Shown: piece by piece, positions 32,144 to 34,692 of the stretch
How the letters are laid out: each line of letters opens with the position of its first letter
Position numbering within the stretch: the first letter of the stretch is position 1
NCBI GenBank assembly: GCA_964647585.1
Contig: CAZYGG010000041.1
Span: 1 to 34,692 of the forward strand
Length of the DNA stretch: 34,692 nucleotides
Direction: 5' to 3'
Source: CAJINA01 sp964647585
GTDB lineage: Bacteria; Desulfobacterota; Desulfobacteria; Desulfobacterales; CAJINA01
The notes under the pieces: generated by a model
What the model was told of the DNA's origin: nothing
Database searches by the model: none
What the model saw: the letters and a program-made list of their open reading frames with translations, nothing else
Translations under genes and position numbers: made by a program

Positions 32144-34279
32144 CTACTTCGTTTTCGCCACCCACACCCCTGCCCACTCATCCGGCGGGTTTCCCAGAAG
32201 CTCCCCGCACTTTTCCACGTACGCCGCCGCGGCCGGGTCTTGGTCCCGGATCGTTTGAAATATCTCCCGGGCCTCCTGAAACAATCCCTGGTAAAACATT
32301 GTCAGCCCCTTTCCAAAAGTATCATACCGGGTCTGCCCGTCAGCATATTCTGCGGGCAGCATCGGTTCATACACCGTCACCGGTTCGCCGCGGCCAACCA
32401 CCGCCAGGCGGGCCAGCTCCCTTACCGGAATATCAGGGCCGATGTGCCGGCGGGTCTCTGCGGAAATCATCGTAAAGGTTCCGAATTGCTTGTTGGCGCC
32501 CTCAAGTCGCGCGGCCAGGTTGACGGCATCCCCGAGCATGGTATAGTCGAAACGGGTGTGTGAACCCAGGTTGCCCACAACCGCCGGTCCGGTGTTTATC
32601 CCTATGCGCATCAGCATCTCCTTGCCAATACGCGCTTTGATCGCCGGCCGCATCCGGGCTAATTCGGCCTGGCAGCGCAAGGCCGCCCGGACCGTCCGCA
32701 TTTCATGCTGCGGAACATCCAGGGGCGCATTCCAAAAAGCGATAATGGCGTCGCCTTCATACTTATCCACGGTGCCGCCCTCGTCCATGACAATATCCGT
32801 CATCGCTGTCAGGTATTCGTTTAAAAGCGCGGTCAGTTCTTCCGGTTCAAGTCCCTCGGAGATAGACGTAAACCCTTGGAGGTCGGAGAAGAAAATAGAA
32901 AGCGTTTTCCTTTCGCCCCCCAGTTTCAGTCGGTCCGGGTTGGAGATCAGCTGGTCGATAACCGCCGGGCTGAGATACTGCCGGAAGGCGCCCTTGATGA
33001 ACCGTTTCTGGCGCCCCTCGGTTGCATAATTGGCCAGCAGGGCCAGACCGATCGTAAGGACGGCAGCCGTCTCTATAACCACCAGGGGCAGCCAGAAACC
33101 GGCATTATAGGCCACCAGGCCGAAACCCGCCGGCAGGATAACCCCGGCCGTACAGGTAAGGGTTATGGCGACCGGTGAGCGTAAAAGCGACGCAGCCAGG
33201 CCCAGTAACAGGGCCAGCAGCAGAACCATCCCGATGGTCATACTGACGGGAAGACGCCTGATAAAGTCGCCGGACAAAAAGTTGTCCAGCAGGGTAGCGT
33301 GGATTTCAACGCCGGAATAAACACCGGCCACCGGGGCGGACCGTAAGTCCAGCAGGCCAGGCGCCGAGAAACCGAATAACACGTATTTGTCCTTGAACGC
33401 CGCGGGATCGTCAATGACCATCGGGGTGCCCATCCTGAACTGGATCTCGGACTGTAACACTGCGGCAGCACTGAAATTCCGATGGGTTCCCGAAGGCCCC
33501 CGGTAGCGTAAGATCGCATCACCCCGGGCGTCCACAGGTATCTCGCGCTGGCCGATCATCAGGGTGCGGCTTGAACCCCGGGTGATCTCAGCCCGGTTAC
33601 CGGCCGCCAGCCAGGCGCCCAGTCCCAGGGCGGGAATCAGGTTGCCCGCGAATGAATTGAATAACGGGACCCGCCGGTAGACCCCGTCCGGATCAGGTTT
33701 TAGCTGTACATTCCCCAGTACGGCCGCGTTTTCGGCAAGTTCGGCAATGGGAAAGGTGGCCCGCGAGAAATCCAGAGGGTCCGGCAGACCGCCGGATCTG
33801 GTTTGGCGCAGACGGGGTGCGCTGATAAAAGCCGGCCAATCGGTGGAACTGCCGCTTTTTTTCCCGAGGAACACTGCACCGGCCACCTTGCCGAATGCGC
33901 CGACCGCAGTTGCAAAGGCGCGGTCGTCTTCAACGCCATAGGCGGAAGGTTCGGTGTATAATACATCCATGGCCAGGGACCGGGCACCGTTGCGACTGCA
34001 AAAATCAACGATAGCACCGTAGATTTCACGGGGCCAGGGCCAACTCAACCCGTTTTCCTTCTGGGCCCAGTCCAGGCTGTTCTGGTCCAGCAGGATAAGC
34101 ACAATATCTTCGGTGGCCGGGCCGGGTCGGGCCAGGGCCCGGACGCGCCAGTCCCAGGTCCTGGCTTCCCAGGTATCCAGCCATCCGGCCATCATCATGA
34201 GAATGGCTATGACCGCCCCGGTCAACCCGGCGAGGGTGCCCAGGACCGGTTTACGGTTGAATATCCGCAGGTGGCTCAT
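32144..34279 (-). CDS. CHASE2-domain adenylate/guanylate cyclase (class III)
   Basis: This 711-residue inner-membrane enzyme makes cyclic nucleotide in response to an extracytoplasmic signal. It has an N-terminal membrane segment (about 15-33), a CHASE2 sensor domain (about 40-340), a cluster of three hydrophobic segments (about 345-430), and a C-terminal cyclase catalytic domain. Metal ligands are D in FSDLQGF (about 466) and in DKYEGDAI (about 508-515); the Lys in DKYEGD and the DYTMLGD segment favour ATP, so adenylate cyclase is likely. The start ATG 34279 is 3 bases after the stop of the M48 peptidase gene, implying co-translation. Ribosome site lies in the end of that gene. Confidence 0.92.
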   Translation of the reverse strand: MSHLRIFNRKPVLGTLAGLTGAVIAILMMMAGWLDTWEARTWDWRVRALARPGPATEDIVLILLDQNSLDWAQKENGLSWPWPREIYGAIVDFCSRNGARSLAMDVLYTEPSAYGVEDDRAFATAVGAFGKVAGAVFLGKKSGSSTDWPAFISAPRLRQTRSGGLPDPLDFSRATFPIAELAENAAVLGNVQLKPDPDGVYRRVPLFNSFAGNLIPALGLGAWLAAGNRAEITRGSSRTLMIGQREIPVDARGDAILRYRGPSGTHRNFSAAAVLQSEIQFRMGTPMVIDDPAAFKDKYVLFGFSAPGLLDLRSAPVAGVYSGVEIHATLLDNFLSGDFIRRLPVSMTIGMVLLLALLLGLAASLLRSPVAITLTCTAGVILPAGFGLVAYNAGFWLPLVVIETAAVLTIGLALLANYATEGRQKRFIKGAFRQYLSPAVIDQLISNPDRLKLGGERKTLSIFFSDLQGFTSISEGLEPEELTALLNEYLTAMTDIVMDEGGTVDKYEGDAIIAFWNAPLDVPQHEMRTVRAALRCQAELARMRPAIKARIGKEMLMRIGINTGPAVVGNLGSHTRFDYTMLGDAVNLAARLEGANKQFGTFTMISAETRRHIGPDIPVRELARLAVVGRGEPVTVYEPMLPAEYADGQTRYDTFGKGLTMFYQGLFQEAREIFQTIRDQDPAAAAYVEKCGELLGNPPDEWAGVWVAKTK

Positions 34280-34282
34280 TTG

Positions 34283-34692
34283 TCAGACCGCCCCCAGAAG
34301 CCTTTTAAACCGTGCCTGCCGGGCCGGCTGGGTGGGAACCGGCCTGAAAACACCGGTACGCCCCTGAATATTGGCTATCCGAACCCCGGGAGACGGATGG
34401 GTGCGGCCGAACCCGGGGCTTCCGGGAGAAAGGCGGGTATTCATTTGATCCAACATATCAACCAGCCCGTTGGGATCGTATCCAATCCGCTGGAGGATGG
34501 TGACCGCCGAATTATCGGCCTGCTTTTCAAACGCCAGCGAGTACCCTGAATTGACCAGGGTGGCGGTAATATCGGTTATGGAATTTTCGAATGTCCGGGT
34601 CAGTTCGGCCAGCTCCCGGCCGCCCAGGTTTTTCGCACCCTCCATGGCCAGGGTGGATAGCGCCGCCGTCAGCCTTGATTTTTTTATGGCCT
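34283..34692 (-). CDS. C-terminal part of an M48 family metalloprotease (runs off window)
   Basis: The frame is open to the window edge, so the start lies beyond 34692. The visible 135 residues have an N-terminal AIKKSRLTAALSTLAMEGAK that would follow the HExxH helix and its companion (not in view). The third-ligand region is FEKQADNSAVTILQRIGYDPNG, where E/Q and the AD-type segment match M48 enzymes, and the end has RTHPSPGVRI, the family's RTHPxxxxRI motif. The gene is coupled to the cyclase gene. Function as periplasmic or lipoprotein-type protease cannot be checked without the N-terminal part. Confidence 0.85.
   Translation of the reverse strand, partial: AIKKSRLTAALSTLAMEGAKNLGGRELAELTRTFENSITDITATLVNSGYSLAFEKQADNSAVTILQRIGYDPNGLVDMLDQMNTRLSPGSPGFGRTHPSPGVRIANIQGRTGVFRPVPTQPARQARFKRLLGAV

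Noticed and set aside
31933..32181. 82-codon minus-strand frame
   Set aside because: It lies within the 143-bp tandem repeat and its codons follow the repeat period, so it is a repeat by-product, not a gene.

Overview
The window is about 34.7 kb of GC-rich bacterial chromosome with one AT-rich patch. The gene content suggests a strictly anaerobic, probably sulfate-reducing or fermentative Desulfobacterota (delta-proteobacterial) lineage: a molybdenum hydroxylase with selenium-type maturation genes, a TRAP transporter, a lactate racemase/D-lactate oxidase/acetate kinase set, a response regulator with a C-terminal cysteine motif, and many short palindromic intergenic repeats. This placement is an inference; the window has no rRNA or other phylogenetic marker.

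Region 1 (1-12.5 kb) is the most interesting. It holds the three subunits of a xanthine-dehydrogenase-family molybdenum hydroxylase (FAD, 2x[2Fe-2S], Mo), a complete DctP/DctQ/DctM TRAP transporter, and a maturation set: a MocA-like nucleotidyltransferase, a molybdopterin-binding protein with a cysteine-rich tail, YqeB fused to a MeaB/ArgK-type GTPase, XdhC and YqeC. YqeB and YqeC mark selenium-dependent molybdenum hydroxylase systems, so the likely picture is substrate import, hydroxylation by a Mo enzyme carrying a labile selenium ligand, and a dedicated cofactor assembly line. The YqeB-MeaB fusion points to a GTP-driven cofactor-insertion step.

Region 2 (12.5-17.8 kb) has a DUF6599/DUF362 pair, a DUF374 acyltransferase, and a minus-strand run cobT - AhpD-like protein - ECF sigma factor preceded by a recognisable cobalamin riboswitch.

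Region 3 (17.9-23.5 kb) is a lactate module: LarA-type racemase, a 938-residue FAD/Fe-S D-lactate-type dehydrogenase, and a divergent acetate kinase. D- and L-lactate could be interconverted, oxidised to pyruvate, and the carbon excreted as acetate with ATP formation.

Region 4 (23.5-25.4 kb) is AT-rich and sparsely coding, with two small genes and an apparently frameshifted zinc-ribbon mini-gene; it looks acquired. A 51-residue Cys-rich [2Fe-2S]-type protein and a thioredoxin-reductase-like flavoprotein follow.

Region 5 (27-34.7 kb) carries a ParB-like/AsnC-like fusion overlapping a metallophosphoesterase gene, the response regulator, a MITE-like element, an unknown gene, a dihydrofolate-reductase-family gene, about 0.9 kb of stacked repeats (including a 143-bp tandem duplication), and a CHASE2 adenylate cyclase directly after a truncated M48 peptidase gene.
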